DNA from: Bog-793 sp963761425
Lineage (GTDB): Bacteria > Actinomycetota > Acidimicrobiia > Acidimicrobiales > Bog-793
Assembly (NCBI GenBank): GCA_963761425.1
Contig: CAVXGQ010000002.1
Span: 248,001 to 312,000 of the forward strand
DNA length: 64,000 nt
Direction: 5' to 3'
The notes beneath the pieces were generated by a model. It saw only the letters and a list, made by a program, of their open reading frames with translations. It searched no databases and was not told the origin of the DNA. How positions within the stretch are numbered: the first letter of the stretch is position 1; the number at the start of each line of letters is the position of its first letter. A program made the translations under genes and the position numbers. Shown piece by piece: positions 33,836 through 42,348 of the stretch.

Positions 33836-34830
33836 CGGATTCCGGTTTCGCGATGGGTGCGAAGGTCGTCACCGGTGTTCTCGTCGATGTCGTTCCTTTT
33901 CTGATCGGTGAGGGCGAAGAACACGTCGTCGAGCGACGCTTGGTGCACGACGACGTCGTCCACCATGACGTTCGCGTTATCGAGCGCCCGCACGACCGTG
34001 GTCGCGAGCCCGTCTTCGGTTCGCACCCGGCCACGTAGCTGGCGCCCGTCGTAGCTGACCTGGACGTCCCCGATCACGAACGGGCCGAGCGCCACCGCCG
34101 CCTCGGGATGCGGCCCGTTCAAGGTGACCTCGAGGCGAGCTTCGCCGGTGCGCGCCTTTAGCTCGGCAGAGGTGCCGTTCGCGATGACGAGTCCGTGGTT
34201 CATGACGACGATCCGGTCGGCGAGCCGGTCGGCCTCGTCCAGGTACTGCGTCGTGAGGAGCACCGGGGACCCCTGGGCAACGAGGTCGCGGATGATGTTC
34301 CACACTCTTGCCCGGCTGCTCGGGTCGAGCCCCGTGGTGGGTTCGTCGAAGAACAACACGGGTGGTCGCGCGACAAGGCTTGCCGCCACGTCGAGACGCC
34401 GACGCATGCCGCCCGAGTACTCCTTGAGAACGCGATTGGTCGCCTCGACGAGCTCGAACTGCTCCAGGAGTTCGGTCGCGCGTCGACGGGTCTCATTGCG
34501 CGCGAGCCCGCTCAAGCGCGCGACCATCTCCAGGTTTTGACGTCCAGTCAAGGTCTCGTCGAGCGTGGCATCCTGGGCCGCGACCCCGATGTTGCGCCGG
34601 ACCGCGGCGGCGTTGTGGACGACATCGAAGCCGGCGACCCGAGCCTTGCCAGCGTCGGGCATGGTGAGGGTGGTCAGGATCCGAAGCGCGGTGGTCTTGC
34701 CGGCGCCGTTGGGGCCCAGCAGGCCGAGGATCGCGCCACGGGGAACCGCGAAGCTGACCCCGGCGAGCGCGACGGTTGCACCGAAGTGCTTGGTCAACCC
34801 CTCGGCTTCGATCATCAACTCGTCGTCCAC
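33826..34830 (-). CDS. ABC transporter ATP-binding protein (DrrA-like)
   Basis: 334 residues. Walker A GPNGAGKTT (39-47), signature SGGMRRR (139-145), Walker B FFDEPTTGLDP (160-170) and the D-loop are intact; the Q-loop is in VAAQDATL. A C-terminal domain of about 110 residues (VVHQASLDDVFFALTD) matches the DrrA family. It energises the permease at 32981-33835 (overlapping start). The start ATG at 34830 is 17 bp from the long palindrome at 34847-34896, so the regulator can shut off both this gene and its divergent partner. Confidence 0.93.
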   Translation of the reverse strand: MDDELMIEAEGLTKHFGATVALAGVSFAVPRGAILGLLGPNGAGKTTALRILTTLTMPDAGKARVAGFDVVHNAAAVRRNIGVAAQDATLDETLTGRQNLEMVARLSGLARNETRRRATELLEQFELVEATNRVLKEYSGGMRRRLDVAASLVARPPVLFFDEPTTGLDPSSRARVWNIIRDLVAQGSPVLLTTQYLDEADRLADRIVVMNHGLVIANGTSAELKARTGEARLEVTLNGPHPEAAVALGPFVIGDVQVSYDGRQLRGRVRTEDGLATTVVRALDNANVMVDDVVVHQASLDDVFFALTDQKRNDIDENTGDDLRTHRETGIRWP

Positions 34831-34846
34831 CGGAACCCACTCGTTC

Positions 34847-34896
34847 GTTACTTATCGACCGCATGGTAAGCAAATGCTTACCGGTCGTCAAGTAAC
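34847..34896. promoter_or_regulatory. Nested palindromes between drrAB and TetR genes
   Basis: The inner dyad GGTAAGCA-AA-TGCTTACC (34865-34882) is perfect with 8-bp arms. An outer pair starting GTTACTT at 34847 and ending AAGTAAC at 34896 matches 12 of 14 positions. The two centres differ by 2 bp. TetR regulators typically occupy such sites; two dimers could bind and control both directions. Confidence 0.6.
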
Positions 34897-34911
34897 TTGG
34901 ATATACTGAAC

Positions 34912-34917
34912 CCGTAA
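34912..34917 (+). promoter_or_regulatory. -10 element of the TetR-MFS operon
   Basis: TATACT, 15 bp downstream of the palindrome and about 20 bp before GTG 34937. No good -35 could be chosen. Confidence 0.4.
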
Positions 34918-34936
34918 GTTCGTCTTGGAGGCCAAC

Positions 34937-35665
34937 GTGACCGAGGTGAAGACGCCCGCTCGTGGCCGACGCCGTCGGGCGACGAAGGACGCGCCCACGC
35001 AGACGAGCACTCGGGAGCGGATCCTCGACATCGCGCTCGACCTGTTCATCGAGAAGGGTTTCGACAAGTCCTCGCTGCGGGAGATCGCCGAGCACCTCGG
35101 GTTCTCCAAGGCGGCCATCTACTACCACTTCGCCAGCAAGGACGAGATCTTGATGGCGTTGCATCGACGTCTTCACGAGATCGGCGACCAGGCGATCGAA
35201 CAGCTCCGCCAGTTGCCAGCCGGGGTGGACTCCTGGGCCGCGCTGCTGAACGAGCTGGTCGGTGAGATGCTGGCCCACCGCAAGATCTTCGTGATGCATG
35301 ACCGGAACCGCTCGGCGTTCGAACAACTGCGTCGCCGGGAGCACCAGGCCAAGCACGAGGACCTCGACGACGAACTTCGCCGGGTGATCAGCGACCCGTC
35401 GCTGCCGCTGAGCGATCGGGTCCGTATGGGTTGCGCGGTCGGGGCGGTCGTCACCACCCTCGTCGTCTACGGCGATCTCCTGCGGGACGTCCCCTCCGAC
35501 GAGCTCGAGGGCCTGTTGCGCGACGTGGTGAACGATCTGCTCGGCCGGCGCGTGAGAGGCCGATGGTCAGAGGCGCGCCGCTCTGGGGCGATCGGCACAC
35601 GGCAGGGCCGTCCCTCTTCGTCGGCTGGCCAGCGGGCGCGGCCCCGGCGGCGAAGCCCGCCCTAG
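34937..35665 (+). CDS. TetR-family regulator
   Basis: 242 residues from GTG 34937, chosen because GGAGG lies 5 nt upstream; a TTG at 34925 is also in frame. The helix-turn-helix is at about residues 24-70 (TRERILDIALDLFIEKGFDKSSLREIAEHLGFSKAAIYYHFASKDEIL, a textbook TetR N-terminus). The C-terminal domain is all-helical and ends in an arginine-rich tail. It faces the DrrAB genes across the palindromes and precedes the MFS pump by 5 bp, so it probably represses both exporters and is released by their common drug substrate. Confidence 0.93.
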   Translation: MTEVKTPARGRRRRATKDAPTQTSTRERILDIALDLFIEKGFDKSSLREIAEHLGFSKAAIYYHFASKDEILMALHRRLHEIGDQAIEQLRQLPAGVDSWAALLNELVGEMLAHRKIFVMHDRNRSAFEQLRRREHQAKHEDLDDELRRVISDPSLPLSDRVRMGCAVGAVVTTLVVYGDLLRDVPSDELEGLLRDVVNDLLGRRVRGRWSEARRSGAIGTRQGRPSSSAGQRARPRRRSPP

Positions 35666-35670
35666 AAAAG

Positions 35671-37275
35671 ATGGACGAGGCGAGTGGTGTAGACGTGGCC
35701 CTCACTCGGGCCATGAGCCGACCGCGCTGGCGGGCCCTGATCATCTTGTGCATCGCCGTGCTCGTCGTAAACGTCGATAACACCATTCTGAACGTCGCCC
35801 TGCCGACGTTGGTCGATCGGCTGCGAGCCACTACCGACGAGTTGCAGTGGATCGCCGACGCCTACGCCATGGCCTTCGGGGGCTTGCTGCTCGTTGGCGG
35901 GAGCCTCGCCGACCGTTACGGACGCAAGCGGTTCTTCGTACTCGGTCTGGCCATCTTTGGCGCCGGTTCGCTTGGTGCGGCCTTCTCGGGCAGCGTCGGA
36001 CCACTGATTGCTTGGCGGGCGGTGATGGGCGCCGGCGCGGCGATGACGGTCCCCTCGGGGCTGTCGATCTTGAACGACCTGTTCCGCCATCCCGGCCAGC
36101 GGGCCCGCGCCGTCGGCATCTGGTCTGGCACGATCGGTCTCGGGATTGCCATCGGACCACTGGCCGGGGGGCTGTTGCTGAGCCGCTTCTGGTGGGGATC
36201 GGTGTTCTTGGTCAACCTGCCGGTGGTCGCGGTCGGCATCGCGGGCACGTGGGCGTTCGTGCCCGAGTCGCGCAGCCTCTCGCCGGGCAGGCCGGACCCA
36301 TGGGGGTCGGTTCTGTCGATCGTCGGTCTGGGGTTCATCTTGTGGGCGATCATCGAAGGACCGAACCAAGGGTGGTTGTCGCCGCAGGTGCTCGGCGTCG
36401 GCGCAGCCGGCCTGTTCGTAATGGCCGGGCTCGTCTGGTGGGAACGCGCGATCGACCACCCGATGTTGCCGCTGGAGTTCTTTAGGTCAAGACGTTTTAG
36501 CGTCGCCATCGTCTCCGTGGGCCTGGGGTTGTTCGCGCTGTTCGGGGGCCTCTTCTTGATGACCCAGTTCCTTCAGTTCTTCCTTGGCTACACGCCGCTT
36601 GGCGCAGGGCTGCGCATCTTGCCTATCGCCGGGATCCTCGCGTTGGGGGCACTGGTGTCGCCGCGGGCGGTCCGGTGGGTCGGGACGAAGTTCGTGACGG
36701 CACTGGCGCTCCTGTGCATCGTCGGTGGGCTGGCCCAGATCGCCGTCATCTCCACGGTTACGGCGACCTACCTGCGAGAGCTGCCGGGCATGCTGCTCAT
36801 GGGGCTTGGAGCGGGGCTTCTCGTGCCGGCGGCGATCGACTCGGTGCTGGGCGCGATCACCCAGGCCGACGCCGGTGTGGGATCGGCGACGAACTCGACC
36901 GCGATGCAGGTCGGCGGCGCCGTCGGCGTGGCGGTGCTCGGCAGCGTGCTTTCGACCCGTTACCGGCACTCGATGCAGACGGTGATCGCCGGGTACCAGG
37001 TGATCGCCGGGCACCAGGTGCCCGCCTCCGCGGCGCACGACATCCTCGGCTCGATCGGGGGCGCGCTGGCGGTCGCCCTTGTCAAAGGTGGTCTGGTCGG
37101 TACGGAGCTTGCCCACGCGGCTCGGGTCGCCTTCGCGCTAGGGAGTCACACGGCCCTCGTCGTCGGGGCGGGGGTTACCGGGGCCGGGGTACTCCTCGCC
37201 CTTGTCGCGCTGCCCTCACGACCGCCGCGCGACACCCCGGAAAACCCACCCGACGCCGAGGCCTCCGATCCCTAG
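35671..37275 (+). CDS. MFS efflux transporter, DHA2/EmrB-QacA type
   Basis: 534 residues from ATG 35671, 5 bp after the TetR stop. Fourteen membrane segments are expected; DNTILNVALPTLVDRL at about 33-48, the motif-A-type GGSLADRYGRKRFFVLGL and motif C-type GIAIGPLAGGLLLSRFWWGSVF are visible. TetR/DHA2 pairs are a standard drug-resistance unit; here a DrrAB-type exporter shares the regulatory region. The C-terminus is short and proline/aspartate-rich. Confidence 0.93.
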   Translation: MDEASGVDVALTRAMSRPRWRALIILCIAVLVVNVDNTILNVALPTLVDRLRATTDELQWIADAYAMAFGGLLLVGGSLADRYGRKRFFVLGLAIFGAGSLGAAFSGSVGPLIAWRAVMGAGAAMTVPSGLSILNDLFRHPGQRARAVGIWSGTIGLGIAIGPLAGGLLLSRFWWGSVFLVNLPVVAVGIAGTWAFVPESRSLSPGRPDPWGSVLSIVGLGFILWAIIEGPNQGWLSPQVLGVGAAGLFVMAGLVWWERAIDHPMLPLEFFRSRRFSVAIVSVGLGLFALFGGLFLMTQFLQFFLGYTPLGAGLRILPIAGILALGALVSPRAVRWVGTKFVTALALLCIVGGLAQIAVISTVTATYLRELPGMLLMGLGAGLLVPAAIDSVLGAITQADAGVGSATNSTAMQVGGAVGVAVLGSVLSTRYRHSMQTVIAGYQVIAGHQVPASAAHDILGSIGGALAVALVKGGLVGTELAHAARVAFALGSHTALVVGAGVTGAGVLLALVALPSRPPRDTPENPPDAEASDP

Positions 37276-37603
37276 ATCCACTCGGGGCGTCCTTTCGGAA
37301 CTGGCGAGGCGCATCGCGGGCGGCGGGGGCCACTCGCCGCGTACTGCGCGCCCCGAGTGCCGCGGGTGGTTGGCGGCAAACCCGGGCCTCGATCGGTTGT
37401 GGCGGTCCTGACGCGCCATCCCGGTGTCGTGGAACCCCGCTACATAGCACCTAGGCGAGATTAGGTTGGAGAGGGCGACAAGTCGGTGGCTGGCATCTTG
37501 CCCGTCGTCGTCGGGCGTGGAGATGGCGCGAAAGGCGTGGGGTCGGCACCGGGGCGGCGCACGGATGTGTGCCGCCAGCGGGGAGGGAGACGGGGAGGCG
37601 ACG
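37276..37603. other. Intergenic stretch without a supported gene
   Basis: About 330 bp. Only shadow frames on both strands; nothing else noticed. Confidence 0.3.
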
Positions 37604-38014
37604 ATGGCGCGTAAAGAGCACTGGAAGGACGAGCCGGAGGAGCAGGACTACCCGGCGGCATTCAGCTACCTGGGCCTTGTCACGAGCGAGACCGGGGCGA
37701 AGACGCTCGTCGAAGCGCTGAAGCGAGCCCCGATCGTGCGTCGCATGGCGAAGGACCTATTGCGGGCGAGCCGTCTCGAACTGCTCCCTGCCGAGAACTT
37801 CCACGTGCAAAAGGACCTGAAGAAGGTCCAGAAGGGAAGGCGTCTCTCGCCAGTGCTTCTGGTCGCGGGCGATCTCGCGAGCGACACGCCGCTCACCATC
37901 GCCGACGGCTATCACCGCGTCTGTGCGAGCTACCACCTCTATGAGGATGCCGTCATCCCCTGCCGGTTGGTCGACCTCAACCTCGAGGGAGGTTCGCCAG
38001 TTCACTCCACCTGA
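37604..38014 (+). CDS. Hypothetical protein with ParB/sulfiredoxin-like motif
   Basis: 136 residues from ATG 37604 (GGGGAGG upstream). A helical N-terminal half (KTLVEALKRAPIVRRMAKDLLRASRLELLP) leads into LSPVLLVAGDLASDTPLTIADGYHRVCASYHL and DAVIPCRLVDLN. The string ADGYHR followed by a helix resembles the GxxR substrate/nucleotide motif of the ParB N-terminal/sulfiredoxin fold. That fold includes CTPases and transcription-linked proteins. No partner gene is adjacent; a terminator-like hairpin follows at once. Function unknown. Confidence 0.65.
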   Translation: MARKEHWKDEPEEQDYPAAFSYLGLVTSETGAKTLVEALKRAPIVRRMAKDLLRASRLELLPAENFHVQKDLKKVQKGRRLSPVLLVAGDLASDTPLTIADGYHRVCASYHLYEDAVIPCRLVDLNLEGGSPVHST

Positions 38015-38343
38015 GCTCGCCGGAAGGCTCGCGCGGAGCCTTCGTTATCCCGTGTCGGAGGGAGTCAAGGTCTCCGGCCTCGCCGGTGTGACATGGGCAC
38101 GGCCCCGAGGTGTTGTATCCACGGACGTTGACATCCGTCGTAGGTGAACGATTCGCAGGCGTTGGGTCTGGAATGGTGAACAGAACACCCCGCCGATCAA
38201 CGCGGAGTTCGCGCCACGCCCCACCGTTTTCCCACCAGTGGGTGCTCCAAAGCCCGGTCGTCAACCGGGGCCAAGCGCGCGGTCCTGGTTGGCGCGCCAT
38301 TCAACCGGGGACGGCCGGCGCCTGCTGGTCCCGGCAAGAAGCG
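38015..38343. other. Gap between ParB-like and MscS genes
   Basis: Apart from a hairpin just after the stop, no gene or RNA is visible. Confidence 0.3.
38023..38043 (+). terminator. Hairpin after the ParB-like hypothetical gene
   Basis: GAAGGCTC-GCGCG-GAGCCTTC: a perfect 8-bp stem with 5-nt loop, 9 bp after the stop codon. Not followed by a long T-run. Confidence 0.5.
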
Positions 38344-39084
38344 CTATCGACTGGCCGCCGGCTGGTCTTCGGCGGCAACGAGCTTCACGGCGTCAGGTGC
38401 GGCGGGCGGAGCCACCGGGGTCGACGCGACAGCGGGCTTCTTCCAGGGCCCGACCGCGGCGGCGAGCATGCCCGAGTTCGGGACGTTGAGGGTGCCTTCA
38501 TCGGTGCGCAGCGTGACGTAGGTGAGGTTCATTCCCTTCACCACCCCGTCGAACTGACCGCCGAGCGCCCCAGACCGCACCCGGACGTGATCCCCGACGG
38601 CGAAGGGACGGGCGAGCAGCAGCACCGCCCCGGCAAAGACGTTGCTGAGGACCTGCTGGGCGGCGATGCCCAGCACGACGCCGGTCACCGCGCCGCCGAC
38701 GAGCAAGTGGTCGATCGGCACCGCGATGAGACCGAGCGTCGCGAAAAGAACCACCAGGTAACCGACGATCGACACCACGAGCCGGAGAGCCGACCCCGAA
38801 GACGGGAGCGAGCTCGCGCCGACGGCGTGACCGAGCCACCGGGCGAGGCGCCGGGTCGTTGCCACCCCGGCGACCACGAAGACCACCACGGCCGTCCACA
38901 GGACCACCTTTGGCTCGGTCCGGACACCGTGGACCTTGCCGTACAGCGAGCCGAGGACGAAGGCGGCGACGGCGAGCGCCCCGTAGGAAGCGGTCATCAG
39001 GGCGTGGTGCGCGTGAGGGACGGGGCCCCTTTCGGGGCGGGTCTTGGTCGCGCGGGCGACATCGCTCGGAGACCGCTGCGGCAT
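38344..39084 (-). CDS. MscS-family mechanosensitive channel
   Basis: 246 residues from ATG 39084, which has GGAGG upstream; the frame extends to 39168. Three to four hydrophobic segments lie in the N-terminal 130 residues. The pore-lining helix (LLVGGAVTGVVLGIAAQQVLSNVFAGAVLLLARPFAVGD) follows, then the cytoplasmic beta-domain begins (HVRVRSGALGGQFDGVVKGMNLTYVTLRTDEGTLNVPNSGML), matching MscS residues around the upper vestibule. The C-terminal domain is short. It opens under membrane tension to release solutes after hypo-osmotic shock. Confidence 0.85.
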   Translation of the reverse strand: MPQRSPSDVARATKTRPERGPVPHAHHALMTASYGALAVAAFVLGSLYGKVHGVRTEPKVVLWTAVVVFVVAGVATTRRLARWLGHAVGASSLPSSGSALRLVVSIVGYLVVLFATLGLIAVPIDHLLVGGAVTGVVLGIAAQQVLSNVFAGAVLLLARPFAVGDHVRVRSGALGGQFDGVVKGMNLTYVTLRTDEGTLNVPNSGMLAAAVGPWKKPAVASTPVAPPAAPDAVKLVAAEDQPAASR

Positions 39085-39232
39085 CAGATCTTTCCTCCAA
39101 GCTTCACGTTCCACCGCCTGTGGTAGAGCGGCCGTCGACGGGATGGTCCAACCGATGGAGTGTTGCACCCCGTTCGGCCTGCTGCCCGGCGCTGCACTGA
39201 CCCAGGCTGTGCCGGAACGCGAGACTGACGAG

Positions 39233-40240
39233 ATGCGCGCTTGGATCGTCGACCGACCCGGACCAATCGAGGGCTGGCCGCTCCGTCTCGTCGACCGTGC
39301 GGTCCCGGAGCCCGGGCCCGGTGAGGTCCTCGTGTCCGTCGCCGCTTGCGGAGTCTGTCGAACTGACCTTCACCTCGCGGTGGGGGAGCTCCCGCCGCGT
39401 CGGCAGGGGGTCGTGCCCGGTCACGAGGTGGTCGGTACCGTCACGGCACGGGGGGCCGACGCCTCGCGCTTCGCGATCGGTGACCGTGTCGGGATCGCGT
39501 GGCTGCGGGGGACGGACGGGACCTGCGAGTTTTGCCGACGTGGTGACGAGAACCTGTGCCGGGAGCCGCTCTTCACGGGTTGGGACGCCGACGGCGGCTA
39601 CGCGGAGTTCGCCGTCGTCGACGAGCGCTACGCCTACGCCATCCCCTCCGGGCTGTCCGACGTCGAGGCGGCCCCCTTGCTCTGTGCCGGGATCATTGGT
39701 TTCCGGGCGTTGCGGCGGGCCGCCCTGCCGCCGGGGGGTCGGCTCGGCATCTACGGCTTCGGCGCCTCGGCGCACCTCGCCGCCCAGGTCGCTCTTTCTG
39801 AGGGAGCGACGGTCCACGTGATGACCCGCTCCGCCGACGCCCGTCGGCTGGCCCGCGAGCTCGGTGCCGCTTCGGCCCAGGGGGCGAGCGACCCTCCGCC
39901 CGAGCCGCTCGACGCGGCGATCCTGTTCGCTCCGGCGGGAGAGCTCGTGCCGGTCGCACTACGGGCCCTGGAACGGGGCGGGACGCTCGCCGTGGCCGGT
40001 ATCTATCTCAGCGAGATCCCACCCCTCGACTACGAAAGCGAGCTCTTCTACGAGAAGAACTTGCGCAGCGTCACCGCAAACACCCGTGCCGACGGCGAGG
40101 AATTCCTCCGGATCGCGACGTCTGCCGGGCTGCGGGTGGTAACGACGCCGTACCCGTTGGTCCGGGCGGACGACGCCCTCGCCGACCTCGCCCACGACCG
40201 GATCGAGGGGGCGGGGGTCCTCGTCGTCGAAGCCGGGTGA
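39233..40240 (+). CDS. Zinc-dependent alcohol dehydrogenase
   Basis: 335 residues from ATG 39233; the frame upstream is not conserved. Medium-chain dehydrogenase. Catalytic zinc ligands are C42 (GVCRTDLH) and the histidine of PGHEVVG (63-67). A structural zinc group sits in GTCEFCRRGDENLC. NAD-binding segments are YGFGASAHLAAQVALSEG and the later LERGGTLAVAGI. The C-terminal region YEKNLRSVTANTR is typical. It oxidises alcohols or reduces aldehydes; the length and NTRADG loop suggest the single-domain alcohol dehydrogenase group rather than a quinone oxidoreductase. Confidence 0.92.
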   Translation: MRAWIVDRPGPIEGWPLRLVDRAVPEPGPGEVLVSVAACGVCRTDLHLAVGELPPRRQGVVPGHEVVGTVTARGADASRFAIGDRVGIAWLRGTDGTCEFCRRGDENLCREPLFTGWDADGGYAEFAVVDERYAYAIPSGLSDVEAAPLLCAGIIGFRALRRAALPPGGRLGIYGFGASAHLAAQVALSEGATVHVMTRSADARRLARELGAASAQGASDPPPEPLDAAILFAPAGELVPVALRALERGGTLAVAGIYLSEIPPLDYESELFYEKNLRSVTANTRADGEEFLRIATSAGLRVVTTPYPLVRADDALADLAHDRIEGAGVLVVEAG

Positions 40241-40385
40241 TCGGGCCCCCTTCGGGGTGCCGGGGCCGCCGGGATGGGACGCGAGCCGCCCGCCAACCGG
40301 GTGGCCACGGTGGTGGGCGAGGGACCAGTGCAGATGCGTGGTGCCTCCCGCGGCGATCACACTCCGGCACCGGAGCGGTCGCCGG

Positions 40386-41375
40386 CTAGATGGTGTCAGC
40401 GGCGGCCAACACCACCACGGCGAGCGCGTTGAAGAGGGAATGCGTCGCCATCGAGGAGCCCAGGCGGCCGGTGAGGTGTCGCACCGCTCCGAGCACGATC
40501 CCGCAGGCGCCGACGCTCAGCGCGAGGAGGAGCCCGGCGACCCCGGGGTCGTTGGCGATATGCACGGCGCCGAACACGACGGCGGTGGCCACCACCCCGG
40601 CGCCGACCCCAAACCGCTCGACGAGCTGGCCCTGAAGCAGGCCACGGAAGAACAACTCCTCAAATAGCGGTGCGCCGAGGCAGGTGATCAGCACCAGCGT
40701 GGTCCAACCGAGCGCGCCGACGTTGGTGATGTTGTACAGCGACTTGTCCGGGTTTCCGACCGACCGCAGGACGTGGATGAACGGGACCAGCACGATGGCC
40801 GCGCAACAGCGCGCCACCAAGGCGGCGCCCAGCCCGATCCCGAGATCCAGCCAGCGGAATCGGAGGCGGAAGTCGGCGTGCACCTTACCGGTGCCGTAGC
40901 GGCGGCTGGTGACGACGCACGTCCCGAACAGTCCCGTCCACAGTCCCGCCTCGGACAGGACCAATCCGACGAGCGTGCCACCAGGGTGGCCGGCCAGAAG
41001 GAACGGCAGGATGAAGAGGAACGAAAGCCCGAAGGCGACTCCCAGCCCGACGAGCGAGAGGGTGAGCGACCCCGGCGACGCCCGCCAGGCGCCTTCCGGC
41101 GGTCGGTCCGCGGCCAGGTTGTCGACCGCCACGACATCTCGGCTGTAGGTGCCCGAGAAGACGTGCTCGGTCCAGATCTCGCCGTCCCAGAAGCGGTAGG
41201 GCTTTCGTCCGAACGGGTCGGGGTACCATCCCGGGACACGGTCACTTCTCGGGAACGGTCCGGCTCGTCTGACCCACGAGGGCAAGGATTCCTGTCGTGT
41301 CCCGCACTTGGGACAGTAGGCGCTCCCGTCACGCAGAGGCGCGCCACACCGCCGACAGCGCTCGCGGGGAGCCAC
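40386..41375 (-). CDS. Zinc-ribbon, DUF2510 and CPBP membrane-protease fusion
   Basis: 329 residues from GTG 41375, two bases after the stop of the RDD gene. Residues 7-25 hold a zinc-ribbon (CRRCGAPL ... CPKCGTRQ). Residues about 49-71 form a DUF2510 unit (GWYPDPFGRKPYRFWDGEIWTE). From about 105 there are eight or so hydrophobic helices. The CPBP (Abi/type II CAAX prenyl-endopeptidase) motifs are EELFFRG at 239-245 and the metal-binding histidine in FGAVH at 272. This family has members that process prenylated or bacteriocin-linked peptides. The fusion of a soluble zinc ribbon to the membrane protease suggests substrate recognition at the membrane face. Confidence 0.88.
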   Translation of the reverse strand: MAPRERCRRCGAPLRDGSAYCPKCGTRQESLPSWVRRAGPFPRSDRVPGWYPDPFGRKPYRFWDGEIWTEHVFSGTYSRDVVAVDNLAADRPPEGAWRASPGSLTLSLVGLGVAFGLSFLFILPFLLAGHPGGTLVGLVLSEAGLWTGLFGTCVVTSRRYGTGKVHADFRLRFRWLDLGIGLGAALVARCCAAIVLVPFIHVLRSVGNPDKSLYNITNVGALGWTTLVLITCLGAPLFEELFFRGLLQGQLVERFGVGAGVVATAVVFGAVHIANDPGVAGLLLALSVGACGIVLGAVRHLTGRLGSSMATHSLFNALAVVVLAAADTI

Positions 41376-41377
41376 GG

Positions 41378-42181
41378 TCAGTCGAGCCGGATAACGACGG
41401 AGCGGGCCGCCTTGTCGGCGATGGACTGGCGTCGGCTGTCCCACAGAGGGAAGAAGTCGTTGAGCAGCCCGGGGAGTATCAGCGCCGCGTAGAGGATGCC
41501 CCGCACGAACCAGCGCAGAAGTCCTCGTCCGAAACCGATCGCCTGACCCGTCCCGTTGTCGCGCACCGCGATGCGAGAGGCGTGGTTCCCTGGGGTCTGG
41601 CCCCGACCGGTGCCGTTCAAGATGCCGAAGTAGAGCCAGAAGACGCACACGTCCACGATCCACAGAGCGACCTGGCCGCCACCTTCTAGGGTGCGGACCC
41701 GGCGCGACGTCCCGTTCGCCAACACCACCCAGTGCAGGGTGCCAAGGCTCGAGTTCACTGCGGCGTCCAAGATGACCAGCGGGACGCCGACGATCAGAAG
41801 GTCGAGCACCATCGAGCCGACGCGCTGCCACCACCCCGCCAGTGGCGCCCCGAATGGGGCCAGCGCCACACCGGGTGACGTCGCAGGAGCTGGCCAGCTG
41901 GTCGGCTCGCCGGGGTAGGCGCCGTAGATGGAAGGGGCCGCGGGACCAGATGGTGAGGGCGTCGCGCCCCACTGGTCAGGTGGAAGCGGCGGCATCGGGG
42001 CGCCAGCTCGGCCCGCACCGGTCTGTGAAGCGGGCCCAACTGGGGGGCATAGCGGACGACCCTCGCCCTCCGACGGTCGCTCGGGAGCTGCTCGGGCGTT
42101 GTTCGTCGGTAACGGCTTGCCGCAGTACTGGCAGAAGAGATCGTCGGAATCGACCACGGTGCCACAGGCAGGACAGAACAT
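41378..42181 (-). CDS. Zinc-ribbon RDD-family membrane protein
   Basis: 267 residues. An N-terminal zinc-ribbon (CPACGTVVDSDDLFCQYCGKPL, two CxxC pairs) is followed by a proline/glycine-rich linker (residues about 25-110). The RDD domain has membrane helices near 120-145, 160-185 and 220-245, with the RDD-type sequence NGTGRGQTPGNHASRIAVRDNG. Its stop lies 2 bp from the CPBP gene start; the two share a zinc-ribbon design and probably act together. RDD proteins are linked to sodium or other ion transport or to membrane assembly; no substrate is certain. Confidence 0.88.
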   Translation of the reverse strand: MFCPACGTVVDSDDLFCQYCGKPLPTNNARAAPERPSEGEGRPLCPPVGPASQTGAGRAGAPMPPLPPDQWGATPSPSGPAAPSIYGAYPGEPTSWPAPATSPGVALAPFGAPLAGWWQRVGSMVLDLLIVGVPLVILDAAVNSSLGTLHWVVLANGTSRRVRTLEGGGQVALWIVDVCVFWLYFGILNGTGRGQTPGNHASRIAVRDNGTGQAIGFGRGLLRWFVRGILYAALILPGLLNDFFPLWDSRRQSIADKAARSVVIRLD

Positions 42182-42348
42182 CGACGTCCCTTCCCTCTCG
42201 GGCCCGCGAACACCGAGAGGATCTGGTTGGCAGATTACCGAGGCGGTCAGTGGCTGTCCGGGTTAAGGAATGCCGCCGACGTCGAGGAGACTCCCTCTGG
42301 GGCGTCGGCCTGCGAGCTCGTGCCGAACCGCCGGACCGGGGTGGAGCC

